This document shows positions 30,425 through 37,764 of a DNA stretch of 53,685 bases, piece by piece. Positions within the stretch are counted from its first letter, which is position 1. The number at the start of each line of letters is the position of its first letter. The DNA is from Nocardioides potassii (GTDB lineage: Bacteria > Actinomycetota > Actinomycetes > Propionibacteriales > Nocardioidaceae). The notes below the pieces were generated by a model. That model saw only the letters and a list, made by a program, of their open reading frames with translations, had not been told where the DNA came from and made no database searches. The stretch spans positions 1 through 53,685 of the forward strand of contig NZ_JAKJHZ010000008.1 in the NCBI RefSeq assembly GCF_021648885.1, in the 5' to 3' direction. Made by a program: the position numbers and the translations under genes.

Positions 30425-32397
30425 TCAGCAGGCTCCTCGTCGCCAACCGTGGCGAGATCGCGCGCCGGGTGTTCGCGACCTGCCGCCGCCTCGGCATCGA
30501 GACCGTGGCCGTCCACTCCGACGCCGACGCCGGCCTTCCCTTCGTGGCCGAGGCCGACCACGCCGTACGCCTCCCGGGCAACGCGCCGGCCGACACCTAC
30601 CTCCGGGCCGACCTCGTCGTGGAGGCCGCCCGCAGCGCGGGAGCCGACGCGGTCCACCCCGGCTACGGCTTCCTGTCCGAGAACGCCGACTTCGCCCGCG
30701 CCGTCATCGACGCCGGCCTCACCTGGGTCGGACCGCCGCCCGAGGCGATCGAGGCGATGGGTGACAAGGTCCGCGCCAAGGAGATCGCCGCGGCGGCCGG
30801 CGTACCCGTGCTGTCCGCACCCGCATGGTTTCGAGACGGTCGCAGCACGACCTCCTCAACCAGCGAGATGGAGGCCGACCTGCCCCTGCTGGTGAAGGCG
30901 TCGGCCGGCGGCGGCGGGCGGGGCATGCGCGTCGTACGCACCCTCGACCGGCTCGACGCCGAGATCGAGGCCGCGCGGGCCGAGGCCGCGTCGGCCTTCG
31001 GTGACGGCACGGTGTTCGTCGAGCCCTACGTTGAGGCCGGACGGCACGTCGAGGTGCAGCTGATGGCCGATGCCGAGGCCGCGGTGGCGCTGGGCACCCG
31101 CGACTGCTCCGTGCAGCGGCGCCACCAGAAGGTCGTCGAGGAGGCGCCCGCCCCCGGGCTCCCCGCCGCGACCGAGGCGGCGATGTGCGAGGCGGCCGAG
31201 CGGCTGGCCCGTGAGATCGGCTACCGGGGCGCCGGCACCGTGGAGTTCCTCCACGACCCCGCGACCGACCGGTTCTTCTTCCTCGAGATGAACACCCGCC
31301 TCCAGGTCGAGCACCCGGTCACCGAGCTGGTGTGCGGGGTCGACCTCGTCGAGATGCAGCTCGCCGTCGCCGAGGGACGTGATGCCGTGGGGGCAGCCGC
31401 TCCTCCCGAGCGCATGACGTCCGGGCACGCGATCGAGGTGCGCCTCTACGCCGAGGACGCGGCGTACGTCCCGCAGAGTGGCCGGCTGCTCACCTTCGAC
31501 CTGCCGGCCGACGGCGGCTTCGACCTGCTGGCGCGCAGCGGCGTCCGTGTCGACTCCGGCTTCGCCGCGGGCGACGAGGTGTCGACCTTCTACGACGCGA
31601 TGCTGGCCAAGGTCGTGGCATGGGCGCCGACCCGCGAGCAGGCGATCCGCCGGCTCGTCGCGGCGCTCAGGCAGGCCCGCATCCACGGCGTGGTCACCAA
31701 CCGTGACCAGCTTGTCGAGATCCTCTCCGACCCGGTCTTCGTGTCCGGCGAGATGACGACGACGTGGCTCGAGTCGCGTCCGATTCCCGCTGAGTCTCCC
31801 AGCGACTCACGTGCGAGCGTGGTCGCCGGCGCACTCATGCTCGCCGCCGACGACGCCGCACGGCGTACGGTCCAGCAAGGCGTGCCCGCCGCGTGGCGCA
31901 ACGTCGTCAGCCAGCCGCAGCGCACCACCTTCGAGGGCCACGACCCGGTCGAGTGGTGGGGCACCCGTGACGGCTTCGTCGTCGACGGCCTGACGGTGCT
32001 GGACGTGTCACCGAGCCACGTGCGCCTGGAGGTCGACGGCGTCGCCGCGCACTTCGACGGACTGATCACTGCCGGGCAGGCGGCCGGCACGCGTGCGGTG
32101 TACGTCGACGGGGGCGTTCGGTCCGTCGACCTGCGCGAGGTGCCGCGGTTCACCGACCCCGCCGACGCCGTGGCCAGCGGCTCGCTGCTCGCGCCGATGC
32201 CCGGCACGGTCGTCAGGGTCGTCGTCGAGGCAGGGCAAGAGGTCGCCGCCGGCGACGTCGTGCTGGTCCTCGAGGCCATGAAGATGCAGCACACCGTGAC
32301 CGCGCCGCACGCCGGCACCGTCACCGAGATCAACGTCGAGCCCGGCGCGCAGGTCGCCGCCGGGGAGGTCCTGGCAGTGGTGGAGGAGACCCCATGA
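30421..32397 (+). CDS. Acyl-CoA carboxylase alpha subunit (biotin carboxylase + BCCP)
   Basis: A 658-residue subunit. Biotin carboxylase domain from ISRLLVANRGEIARRVF; the ATP-grasp lid VKASAGGGGRGMRVVR lies near residues 158-173, and EMNTRLQVEHPVTE carries the catalytic Glu/Arg. The C-terminal biotinyl domain has LVLEAMKMQHTV, with Lys621 as biotinylation site and APMPG upstream. Residues about 136-148 (WFRDGRSTTSSTS) come from a palindromic repeat unit, inserted after AAGVPVLSA in the loop leading to the ATP-grasp fold. ATGA overlap with the beta subunit gene indicates equimolar synthesis. Operon order resembles mycobacterial accD2-accA2, whose substrate is not established. Confidence 0.91.
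   Translation: MISRLLVANRGEIARRVFATCRRLGIETVAVHSDADAGLPFVAEADHAVRLPGNAPADTYLRADLVVEAARSAGADAVHPGYGFLSENADFARAVIDAGLTWVGPPPEAIEAMGDKVRAKEIAAAAGVPVLSAPAWFRDGRSTTSSTSEMEADLPLLVKASAGGGGRGMRVVRTLDRLDAEIEAARAEAASAFGDGTVFVEPYVEAGRHVEVQLMADAEAAVALGTRDCSVQRRHQKVVEEAPAPGLPAATEAAMCEAAERLAREIGYRGAGTVEFLHDPATDRFFFLEMNTRLQVEHPVTELVCGVDLVEMQLAVAEGRDAVGAAAPPERMTSGHAIEVRLYAEDAAYVPQSGRLLTFDLPADGGFDLLARSGVRVDSGFAAGDEVSTFYDAMLAKVVAWAPTREQAIRRLVAALRQARIHGVVTNRDQLVEILSDPVFVSGEMTTTWLESRPIPAESPSDSRASVVAGALMLAADDAARRTVQQGVPAAWRNVVSQPQRTTFEGHDPVEWWGTRDGFVVDGLTVLDVSPSHVRLEVDGVAAHFDGLITAGQAAGTRAVYVDGGVRSVDLREVPRFTDPADAVASGSLLAPMPGTVVRVVVEAGQEVAAGDVVLVLEAMKMQHTVTAPHAGTVTEINVEPGAQVAAGEVLAVVEETP
30826..30864 (+). repeat. 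Palindromic repeat unit, copy G, coding (biotin carboxylase loop)
   Basis: Second subtype: TGGTTTCGAGAC...CTCAACCAGC with an inner GGTCG/CGACC stem. It is read in the same frame as copy C (FRDGRSTTSSTS against SRDGRRATSSTT). It lies in a surface loop region of the biotin carboxylase. Confidence 0.83.
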
Positions 32398-33560
32398 GCA
32401 CGAGCACGTTCACCGAGTCCGAGGAGCGGATCGAGCTGCGCCGCCAGGTCCGCAAGCTGGCGAGCGGCTACGGCCGCGAGTGGTTCGTCGAGCGCGCCCG
32501 CGCTGGGGAGAAGACCACCGAGCTGTGGCTCGAGATCGCCAGGGCGGGCTACCTCGGGGTCAACATCCCCGAGGAGTACGGCGGCGGGGGCGGCGGCATC
32601 GGCGACGTGGCCGCCGTGTGCGAGGAGCTCGCCGCGCAGGGCTGCCCGTTGCTGATGATGGTCGTCAGCCCCGCGATCTGCGGCACGGTGATCGCCCGCT
32701 ACGGCACTGAGCAGCAGAAGCAGGACTGGCTGCCCGGGATCTGCGACGGCACCGCGACAATGGCCTTCGCGATCACCGAGCCCGACGCCGGCACGAACTC
32801 CCACAACATCACCACCACCGCGCGCCGCGACGGCGACGAGTGGGTGCTGAAGGGCCAGAAGATCTACATCTCCGGTGTCGACGAGGCCGCCAACGTCCTC
32901 GTCGTGGCCCGCACCGAGGACGCCCGCACGGGCAAGCTCAAGCCCTGCCTCTTCGTCGTGCCGACCGACGCGGCCGGCTTCGAGTTCACCGCCATCCCGA
33001 TGGAGATCGTCAGCCCGGAGAAGCAGTTCCAGGTCTTCATCGACGACGTCCGGCTCCCGGCCACTGCGCTCGTCGGCGACGAGGACGGCGGCCTGGTGCA
33101 GCTCTTCGCCGGCCTCAACCCCGAGCGGATCATGGCGGCGTCGTTCTCGACCGGCCTCGCGCGGCACGCGCTGGAGAAGGCGTCGTCGTACGCGAAGGAG
33201 CGCACGGTCTTCCAGGCCCCGATCGGCTCCCACCAGGCCATCGCCCACCCGCTCGCGACGGCGCACATCGAGAACGAGCTCGCGCGGCTGATGACGCAGA
33301 AGGCATCAGCACTCGTCGACGCCGGCGACGACCTGGCCGCGGGGGAGGCGGCCAACATGGCGAAGTACGCCGCCGCCGAGGCCGCGGTGCACGCCGTCGA
33401 CGCCGCCGTGCAGACCCACGGCGGCAACGGGATCACCCAGGAGTACGGCATGGCCGGCATGCTCGTCGCCGCCCGCGCCGGGAGGATCGCCCCGGTGAGC
33501 CGGGAGATGATCCTGAACTTCGTCGCGATGCACTCCCTCGGCCTGCCGAAGTCCTACTGA
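32394..33560 (+). CDS. Acyl-CoA dehydrogenase, last gene of the carboxylase operon
   Basis: A 388-residue flavoprotein. ATMAFAITEPDAGTNSHNI and GQKIYISGVDEA are the FAD/substrate-side motifs; KERTVFQAPIGSHQAIAHPLA and VQTHGGNGITQEYGM follow in the C-terminal domain. As in the other dehydrogenase of the operon, the IYEGT glutamate is missing (RIAPVSREM), and a Glu in NPERIMAAS is the likely base. Two such enzymes in one operon could serve two chain lengths or form a hetero-oligomer, as FadE pairs do in mycobacteria. ATGA overlap with the alpha-subunit gene. It carries no repeat insertion. Confidence 0.87.
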   Translation: MSTSTFTESEERIELRRQVRKLASGYGREWFVERARAGEKTTELWLEIARAGYLGVNIPEEYGGGGGGIGDVAAVCEELAAQGCPLLMMVVSPAICGTVIARYGTEQQKQDWLPGICDGTATMAFAITEPDAGTNSHNITTTARRDGDEWVLKGQKIYISGVDEAANVLVVARTEDARTGKLKPCLFVVPTDAAGFEFTAIPMEIVSPEKQFQVFIDDVRLPATALVGDEDGGLVQLFAGLNPERIMAASFSTGLARHALEKASSYAKERTVFQAPIGSHQAIAHPLATAHIENELARLMTQKASALVDAGDDLAAGEAANMAKYAAAEAAVHAVDAAVQTHGGNGITQEYGMAGMLVAARAGRIAPVSREMILNFVAMHSLGLPKSY

Positions 33561-33579
33561 CGTGCTGGCCGTCTGACCA

Positions 33580-33655
33580 CCCTGAAGGCAGTTCGGGTCC
33601 ACGATGCGTCTGCTGAGCGTGGCAGGCCACATCGCCCGGCGAACTGCCTTCATGG
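33580..33655. terminator. Hairpin ending the carboxylase operon
   Basis: TGAAGGCAGTTCG (33583-33595) and its exact complement (33640-33652), with flanking CC/GG continuing the stem and a small inner CCACG/CGTGG stem. It follows the last stop by about 20 bases and overlaps any ATG start of the next gene, supporting the later GTG start there. Confidence 0.65.
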
Positions 33656-33684
33656 GTGTCGCACCTCGGTGGCAGGATCGCGCC

Positions 33685-34065
33685 GTGGCCCTGGCAGACC
33701 GTCCGCTCGTCCCGGAGGAGTGGGTGAGGCGGATCGACGCCGTGCTCGGCGCCCTGCCGCGGTGCGAGCAGGAGGCCGCATGGACGGGGACCCGGTGGCG
33801 GGTCGGGAGTGCGACCGTCGCCCACGTGTTCGGCGGTGAGGACCAGGTCTTCCGGATCACCTTCCGCGGCGAGCCCGACGAGGTGGCCGCCTTCGAGCAC
33901 ATGGGCGAGCCCTACTTCCGCTCGGGCTGGGGCGGCAACGTCATCGGGATGGTGCTCGACGACGACACGGACTGGCAGGAGCTGGCCGAGCTGCTGACCG
34001 ACTCCTACTGCCTCCAGGCGCCGGCCGGCCTCGCGGAGAAGGTCAGCCGGCCCGGCTCGCGGTGA
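33685..34065 (+). CDS. MmcQ/YjbR-family small protein
   Basis: A 126-residue protein with the YjbR fold signature: VFRITFRGEPDEVAAFEHM, then the C-terminal TDWQELAELLTDSYCLQAP followed by a short tail, which matches the conserved W-x-E-x-x-E-x-x-x-x-SY block of the family. Members are called DNA-binding-like from structure, without firm function. GTG 33685 is chosen because an ATG at 33604 lies inside the hairpin of the preceding operon. It converges on a minus-strand gene with 2 bases between stops. Confidence 0.72.
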   Translation: MALADRPLVPEEWVRRIDAVLGALPRCEQEAAWTGTRWRVGSATVAHVFGGEDQVFRITFRGEPDEVAAFEHMGEPYFRSGWGGNVIGMVLDDDTDWQELAELLTDSYCLQAPAGLAEKVSRPGSR

Positions 34066-34067
34066 GC

Positions 34068-34508
34068 TCAGCAGGCAGGGACCTCGCTGAAGATTCCCGA
34101 GCTCACCTTCTTGGTGCCCGCCAGCGTCTTGATCGTCACCTTGAACTTCGTGGACGCCACCACCGACGCATTGATGCCGCCGCTGCTGGTCGGCCGCGAG
34201 ACCCTGCCCGGGCGGACCGTCTCGTACACCTTGCCGGTCCAGATCGGGGCGGCGGGCGTCTGCAGCTGCACGGCGACCTTGAGCTTCTTGGTGGCCTTGC
34301 GTGCGTCCACTCGCACCAGGAGCTCGTAGCCCGCGTCGCCGTCGGTCGAGGTGAAGGAGCTCAGGCACGCCTGGACCTTCGCCTTCTTGAAGTCCATCAG
34401 CGGAGTCCAGTCCGAGCGCGCCGAGGCGTACGTCGGAGCGGTGACCGCGCCGGCCGAGAGCAGGACCGTGGTGAGGAGGACGACGAGGACGACGAGGCGC
34501 GACTTCAT
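34068..34508 (-). CDS. Small secreted protein of unknown function
   Basis: A 146-residue protein with a clear signal peptide: MKSRLVVLVVLLTTVLLSAGAVTAPTYA, cleavage likely near residue 28. The mature part is about 118 residues, beta-rich in appearance (KKLKVAVQLQTP, KFKVTIKTLAG), with only two cysteines (about 48 and the last residue), which could form one disulfide. I do not recognise the family. The Ig-like alternation of strands would fit a cell-surface module. Last of four minus-strand genes after cupin, VOC and AraC genes; the gap to the cupin gene is 9 bases, so it may be cotranscribed. Confidence 0.65.
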   Translation of the reverse strand: MKSRLVVLVVLLTTVLLSAGAVTAPTYASARSDWTPLMDFKKAKVQACLSSFTSTDGDAGYELLVRVDARKATKKLKVAVQLQTPAAPIWTGKVYETVRPGRVSRPTSSGGINASVVASTKFKVTIKTLAGTKKVSSGIFSEVPAC

Positions 34509-34517
34509 GCGCCGACC

Positions 34518-34997
34518 CTAGACCCAGGTGTTGTCGTGCTCGCGCATGAAGCGGTCGTAGTCGTCACCGTCGAGGTCGCCGGCGCCGGCGGCGAGACCTT
34601 CGAAGTACGCCTCGCGCGGCGCGCCGGGCGCGAAGTGGAGCAGCATCTTCGCGGCGCCGTCCTCGTTGCGGAACCCGTGGATCCCACCTGCCGGCACGTG
34701 GGCGAAGTCCCCCGCCGAGCACCTCACCCAAGCAGTGCCGTCGAAGATCGAGACCGTGCCCTCGAGGACGAAGAACGACTCCGTGATCGTGCGGTGGAAG
34801 TGGGCTGCGGGGCCGCTCGGTGGCCCGGCGAACTCCCAGCGGTACAGGCCGAAGGTGCCCTGGGTCTCGCTGCCCTGCGCGAGGTAGAAGACCCTGTTGC
34901 CGTTGGGGTACACGACGGCCGGCTCGATCCCCGCCCGCTTCACGCGCGCGGAGACCTCGCCGGCGTCGCCGTGGTAGATCGGCGGTGGATAGCTCAT
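34518..34997 (-). CDS. Cupin-domain protein
   Basis: A 159-residue single cupin. Metal-site motif 1 is AAHFHRTITESFFVLEGTVSIF (HxH-x-Glu, about residues 65-86); motif 2 is the GGIHGFRN region (about 102-109). Related proteins are quercetin-dioxygenase-like or polyketide-associated cupins. The three ligands His, His, Glu are present, so a metalloenzyme is likely, but the substrate is open. It sits 7 bases after the VOC gene, in the group apparently controlled by the upstream AraC-type gene. Confidence 0.8.
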   Translation of the reverse strand: MSYPPPIYHGDAGEVSARVKRAGIEPAVVYPNGNRVFYLAQGSETQGTFGLYRWEFAGPPSGPAAHFHRTITESFFVLEGTVSIFDGTAWVRCSAGDFAHVPAGGIHGFRNEDGAAKMLLHFAPGAPREAYFEGLAAGAGDLDGDDYDRFMREHDNTWV

Positions 34998-35004
34998 GTG
35001 GTGA

Positions 35005-35475
35005 TCATGCCCGGGCGGCGTCGTACTCCGCCTTGACCTCGTCGTTGCTCGCGTCGTTGAACTGGTTGATCCGGATCTGGTTGCCGAAGGGGTCGCGGAT
35101 GCCGAAGTCGGTGCCGTAGGGCTGCTCGACGGGCTCCTGGGTGATCTCCACGCCGGCGTCACGGAGCGCGGCGAAGGTCGCGTGGACGTCGCTGCTCGTC
35201 AGGAACAGCCCGCCCAGCGCGCCCTTGGTGACGAGCTCGCGCACCTGGGCGGCGGTCGACTCGTCGTGCTGGGGACCGCCGACGAGCTCGAGGAGCAGCG
35301 CGGTGTCCTGGCCGGGCACGCCGATGGTGAGCCACCGCATGAAGCCGAGGTCGATGTCGTCGCGCACCTCGAAGCCGAGGTGGGTCGTGTAGAAGTCGAG
35401 CGCCTCGTCCTGGTCGAGCACGGGCACGGAGCGGATGTGGAGGGACGTGATGTGGTTGTTGGTGTCGGTCGTCAT
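35005..35475 (-). CDS. VOC-family (glyoxalase/bleomycin-resistance-like) protein
   Basis: A 156-residue protein with paired beta-alpha-beta-beta-beta modules: LHIRSVPVLDQDEALDFYTTHLGFEVRDD starts the first, and GLFLTSSDVHATFAALRDAGVEI the second; the C terminus GTDFGIRDPFGNQIRINQF is the usual ending. The metal ligands are only partly recognisable, so it may be a binding or resistance protein instead of a glyoxalase. It lies 10 bases after the AraC regulator gene. AraC-VOC pairs of this form are common in actinobacteria and act in stress or detoxification. Confidence 0.82.
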   Translation of the reverse strand: MTTDTNNHITSLHIRSVPVLDQDEALDFYTTHLGFEVRDDIDLGFMRWLTIGVPGQDTALLLELVGGPQHDESTAAQVRELVTKGALGGLFLTSSDVHATFAALRDAGVEITQEPVEQPYGTDFGIRDPFGNQIRINQFNDASNDEVKAEYDAARA

Positions 35476-35485
35476 GACGAGGACG

Positions 35486-35941
35486 CTAGTGAGCGTCGAC
35501 CTCCTCCTGCTTCTCCGAAACGACTGTCGCTGAGGACCGCGCCGTGCGGGGGCGGGTCCACGCCGCGATGAAGCACGACGGCACCCGGACGGCCTCGTGC
35601 TGCGCGCGGAACTCGGTCGGTGAGAGCCCGACGATGGTGCTGAAGGTCCGGCTGAAGGTGCCGAGGCTCGCGAAGCCGACGTCCCACGCGACGTCGGTGA
35701 CGGGACGGTCCGTCTGCCGCAGCAGCGTCATCGCCCGCTCGACGCGTCGTCTCTGGAGGTAGCGGTGCGGCGTCTCGCCGTACACCTCCTTGAAGACCCG
35801 GCCGAACTGCGAGGCCGACAGGTGCGCGATCGCCGCCAGCGTCGGTACGTCGAGGGGCTCGGCGTAGCGACGGTCCATCTCGTCGCGGGCCCGCAGCATC
35901 CGACGGTTCAGGTCCTCGCGGGCGGACAGCGGCACGGCCAT
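35486..35941 (-). CDS. AraC-family regulator, short form
   Basis: A 151-residue protein consisting almost only of the AraC DNA-binding domain: first HTH LDVPTLAAIAHLSASQFGRVFKEVYGETPHRYLQRRRVERA, second HTH RPVTDVAWDVGFASLGTFSRTFSTIVGLSPTEFR. There is no N-terminal sensing domain; the about 35 residues after the HTH are unlike it and may bind a partner. Similar short regulators sit beside VOC genes and respond to redox or xenobiotic signals. First gene of the minus-strand AraC-VOC-cupin group. Confidence 0.85.
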   Translation of the reverse strand: MAVPLSAREDLNRRMLRARDEMDRRYAEPLDVPTLAAIAHLSASQFGRVFKEVYGETPHRYLQRRRVERAMTLLRQTDRPVTDVAWDVGFASLGTFSRTFSTIVGLSPTEFRAQHEAVRVPSCFIAAWTRPRTARSSATVVSEKQEEVDAH

Positions 35942-35966
35942 GCCCCGAAACCTAGCCGGGAAAGGA

Positions 35967-36003
35967 GCAGCGGCACGGCCCCGGGGGGAAGCCGTGCCGC
36001 TGC
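35967..36003. terminator. Terminator-like hairpin after the PT-repeat gene
   Basis: Perfect 13-bp stem: GCAGCGGCACGGC (35967-35979), an 11-base loop, and its complement (35991-36003). It lies between the PT-repeat gene stop (36149) and the AraC start (35941). The rest of 35942-36148 holds only short repeats (for example GGACA-N6-TGTCC near 36133) and no credible gene. Confidence 0.6.
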
Positions 36004-36148
36004 GGTGCGTTGAGGGCCAGTGCCCGTCGCCGGTGGAGCGGGGATCTCTCCGTACTCGAGGTGGGGGTGGATGAATACGGTGGCGACGAGTGCAGCCCGC
36101 GGAACGCGGCCGCTCCGGTCCTCATCAGAGACCGGACATCCAGGTGTC

Positions 36149-37108
36149 CTAGCCGCCTCCCTCGCCGGTCGGGGACGGCTGGTCGGTCGGCTTGCCGGGG
36201 GCAGAACCCGGCTTGCCGGTGGGTGCGTCGGTGGGCTTCCCCGTCGGCTGCGACGTGGGGGAGCCGGTCGGCTGCGAGGTCGGCGTGGGCTTGTCGGTCG
36301 GCTTGCCGGTGGGTGCGTCGGTCGGCTTGCCGGTGGGTGCGCCGGTCGGCTTCCCGGTCGGCTTCGAGGTCGGCTTGCCCGTGGGCGTGGAGGTCGGCTT
36401 GCCCGTGGGCTTCGCGGTCGGGGTCGGGAGCCCGGTGGGCTTGCCGGTCGGCTCCGGCTCGCCGATGAGGTCCACGCAGTAGTCGGCGACCCGGTCGGCG
36501 CCGCCCGCAGCAGCCGAGAGGGCGCCGAACGCTGCACTGTCGAGCGACGATCCGTGGGCCGAGCGGTCCGTGGCCTGGAACGCGCGGCAGAGACCCTGGA
36601 GGTTCGGCGTCGGGGTCGGGGTCGTTCCCGAGGTCGACCCCGCCCCGCCCGTCCCGGGTCCACCGGTCGCGGACGCCTCGTCCCCAGGGGCGGCGGAGGT
36701 GCTCGACGCCTCCGCGGGTTGCGGGTCCTCGGCGGCCGACGACGACTCGGTGGCCTGGTCGGAGGCCTGGCCGGGGAGGCCAGGGACGTGCGGCAGGCCG
36801 ATGGACCCCGCCACCGCGAAGCCGCCCGTGGTCAGCAGGACGATCGCGCCGGTCGCCGCCGCGGCACGCACGGCGGTCCGCCCGCTGCGTCGCGGAGCCG
36901 GCAGCACCATGCTGCCGCCGCCGGGCGAGGGGACCATCGCGGTCCGGTGGAACGCGGCAGCTGCTGCGTCCTCGCGACCCAGCTCGCTCGGCTGGGCGGG
37001 ACCGCTCGCGGCCGCCAGCACCGAGCCGAGCGCGCTGCCGTGCGCCGCGGGGTCCTCGAGCAGTCGCTCGGCCTCCCCGCGGGACAGGTGTCGTCGGTGG
37101 ATGCGCAT
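36149..37108 (-). CDS. Single-pass membrane protein with Pro-Thr-Gly-Lys repeat tail (anti-sigma-like position)
   Basis: A 319-residue protein. About 75 cytoplasmic residues ([26 protein letters not shown]) precede one TM segment (about 80-103), then a Ser/Ala/Pro-rich linker, a small domain with two cysteines (about 170-217, [11 protein letters not shown]...[10 protein letters not shown]), and a tail of about 100 residues made of PTGKPT/PTDKPT-like repeats to the end. The location 34 bases after an ECF sigma gene and the topology suggest an anti-sigma or sensor protein, although no zinc-binding anti-sigma motif is seen. The repeat tail would span or bind the cell wall. DNA repeats of 12-24 bp underlie it (about 36190-36470). 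Confidence 0.7.
   Translation of the reverse strand: MRIHRRHLSRGEAERLLEDPAAHGSALGSVLAAASGPAQPSELGREDAAAAAFHRTAMVPSPGGGSMVLPAPRRSGRTAVRAAAATGAIVLLTTGGFAVAGSIGLPHVPGLPGQASDQATESSSAAEDPQPAEASSTSAAPGDEASATGGPGTGGAGSTSGTTPTPTPNLQGLCRAFQATDRSAHGSSLDSAAFGALSAAAGGADRVADYCVDLIGEPEPTGKPTGLPTPTAKPTGKPTSTPTGKPTSKPTGKPTGAPTGKPTDAPTGKPTDKPTPTSQPTGSPTSQPTGKPTDAPTGKPGSAPGKPTDQPSPTGEGGG
36190..36470 (-). repeat. Imperfect tandem repeats encoding the PTGKPT tail
   Basis: Repeated hexameric codon blocks such as GTCGGCTTGCCGGTGGG and variants (plus-strand reading) encode Pro-Thr-Gly/Asp/Ser-Lys-Pro-Thr on the minus strand. Unit lengths vary in multiples of 6 bases, so copy number could change without frameshift. 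Confidence 0.75.
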
Positions 37109-37142
37109 CTCACTCCGTTCAGCGCCACGGGCGGACGCGGTG

Positions 37143-37694
37143 TTACGGCTCCCGGTCGATCTTCTTGGCCAGCTGGCGCAGGCCGCGGAAGGATGCCGCC
37201 CGCACGGCACCCGGGCTCTTGCCGAGGATCTGCCCGGCGGTGGCAGCGTCGAAGCCCAGCACCGTGCGCAGCATGATCGACTCGGCCTGGTCGCGCGGGA
37301 GCGAGGCGACCAGTGCGAGCGCGGCCTGCGACTGGACCCGGCCGAGCGTGTCCCCCTCGACATCGGCGTCGTCGAGCAGGTCGACCATCTCCTCGACCGC
37401 GCGGTCGTCGGTCGGCCGGCGGCGGGAGTGCCGGAGGTGGTCGAGCGCCCGGTTGCGCCCGATGGTCGTCACCCAGCCGCGGAAGCCGTCCGCGTCACCG
37501 GTGAACCGGTCGAGGTCGCGGAACGCCTGGGCCCACGCCTCGCTCGCCACGTCCTCGGCGTCGCCGGCGCCGACGAGGACCGTCAGGTAGCGCAGCAGCG
37601 GGGGGTGGACCGCCCGGTAGACGGTGCGGAACGCGCCGTCGTCGCCCACGAGCATCTGCGCGACGGCAGCGTCGAGGGGATCGGGAGGGGGCAC
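37143..37694 (-). CDS. ECF-type RNA polymerase sigma factor
   Basis: A 183-residue sigma-70 family protein with regions 2 ([21 protein letters not shown]...[14 protein letters not shown]...[19 protein letters not shown]) and 4 ([51 protein letters not shown]). The region 4 HTH is complete. Start GTG 37694 gives a normal length. The PT-repeat membrane protein follows after 34 bases and is the likely partner. The target promoter is unknown; it differs from the SigK protein encoded further right on the same strand. Confidence 0.88.
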   Translation of the reverse strand: MPPPDPLDAAVAQMLVGDDGAFRTVYRAVHPPLLRYLTVLVGAGDAEDVASEAWAQAFRDLDRFTGDADGFRGWVTTIGRNRALDHLRHSRRRPTDDRAVEEMVDLLDDADVEGDTLGRVQSQAALALVASLPRDQAESIMLRTVLGFDAATAGQILGKSPGAVRAASFRGLRQLAKKIDREP

Positions 37695-37764
37695 CCGCCG
37701 GTTCTACCCCACGGACCGGGTCGGATCACAGGTCGCACCGCGCGTGTCCCGCGGCAGGGAGCAG

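Noticed and set aside
35942..36148. A 57-codon minus-strand frame between the PT-repeat and AraC genes
   Set aside because: It reads through the terminator-like hairpin, has no ribosome site and biased composition.
36190..36470. CRISPR-like array
   Set aside because: The short repeats are coding (PTGKPT) with no unique spacers and no cas genes nearby.
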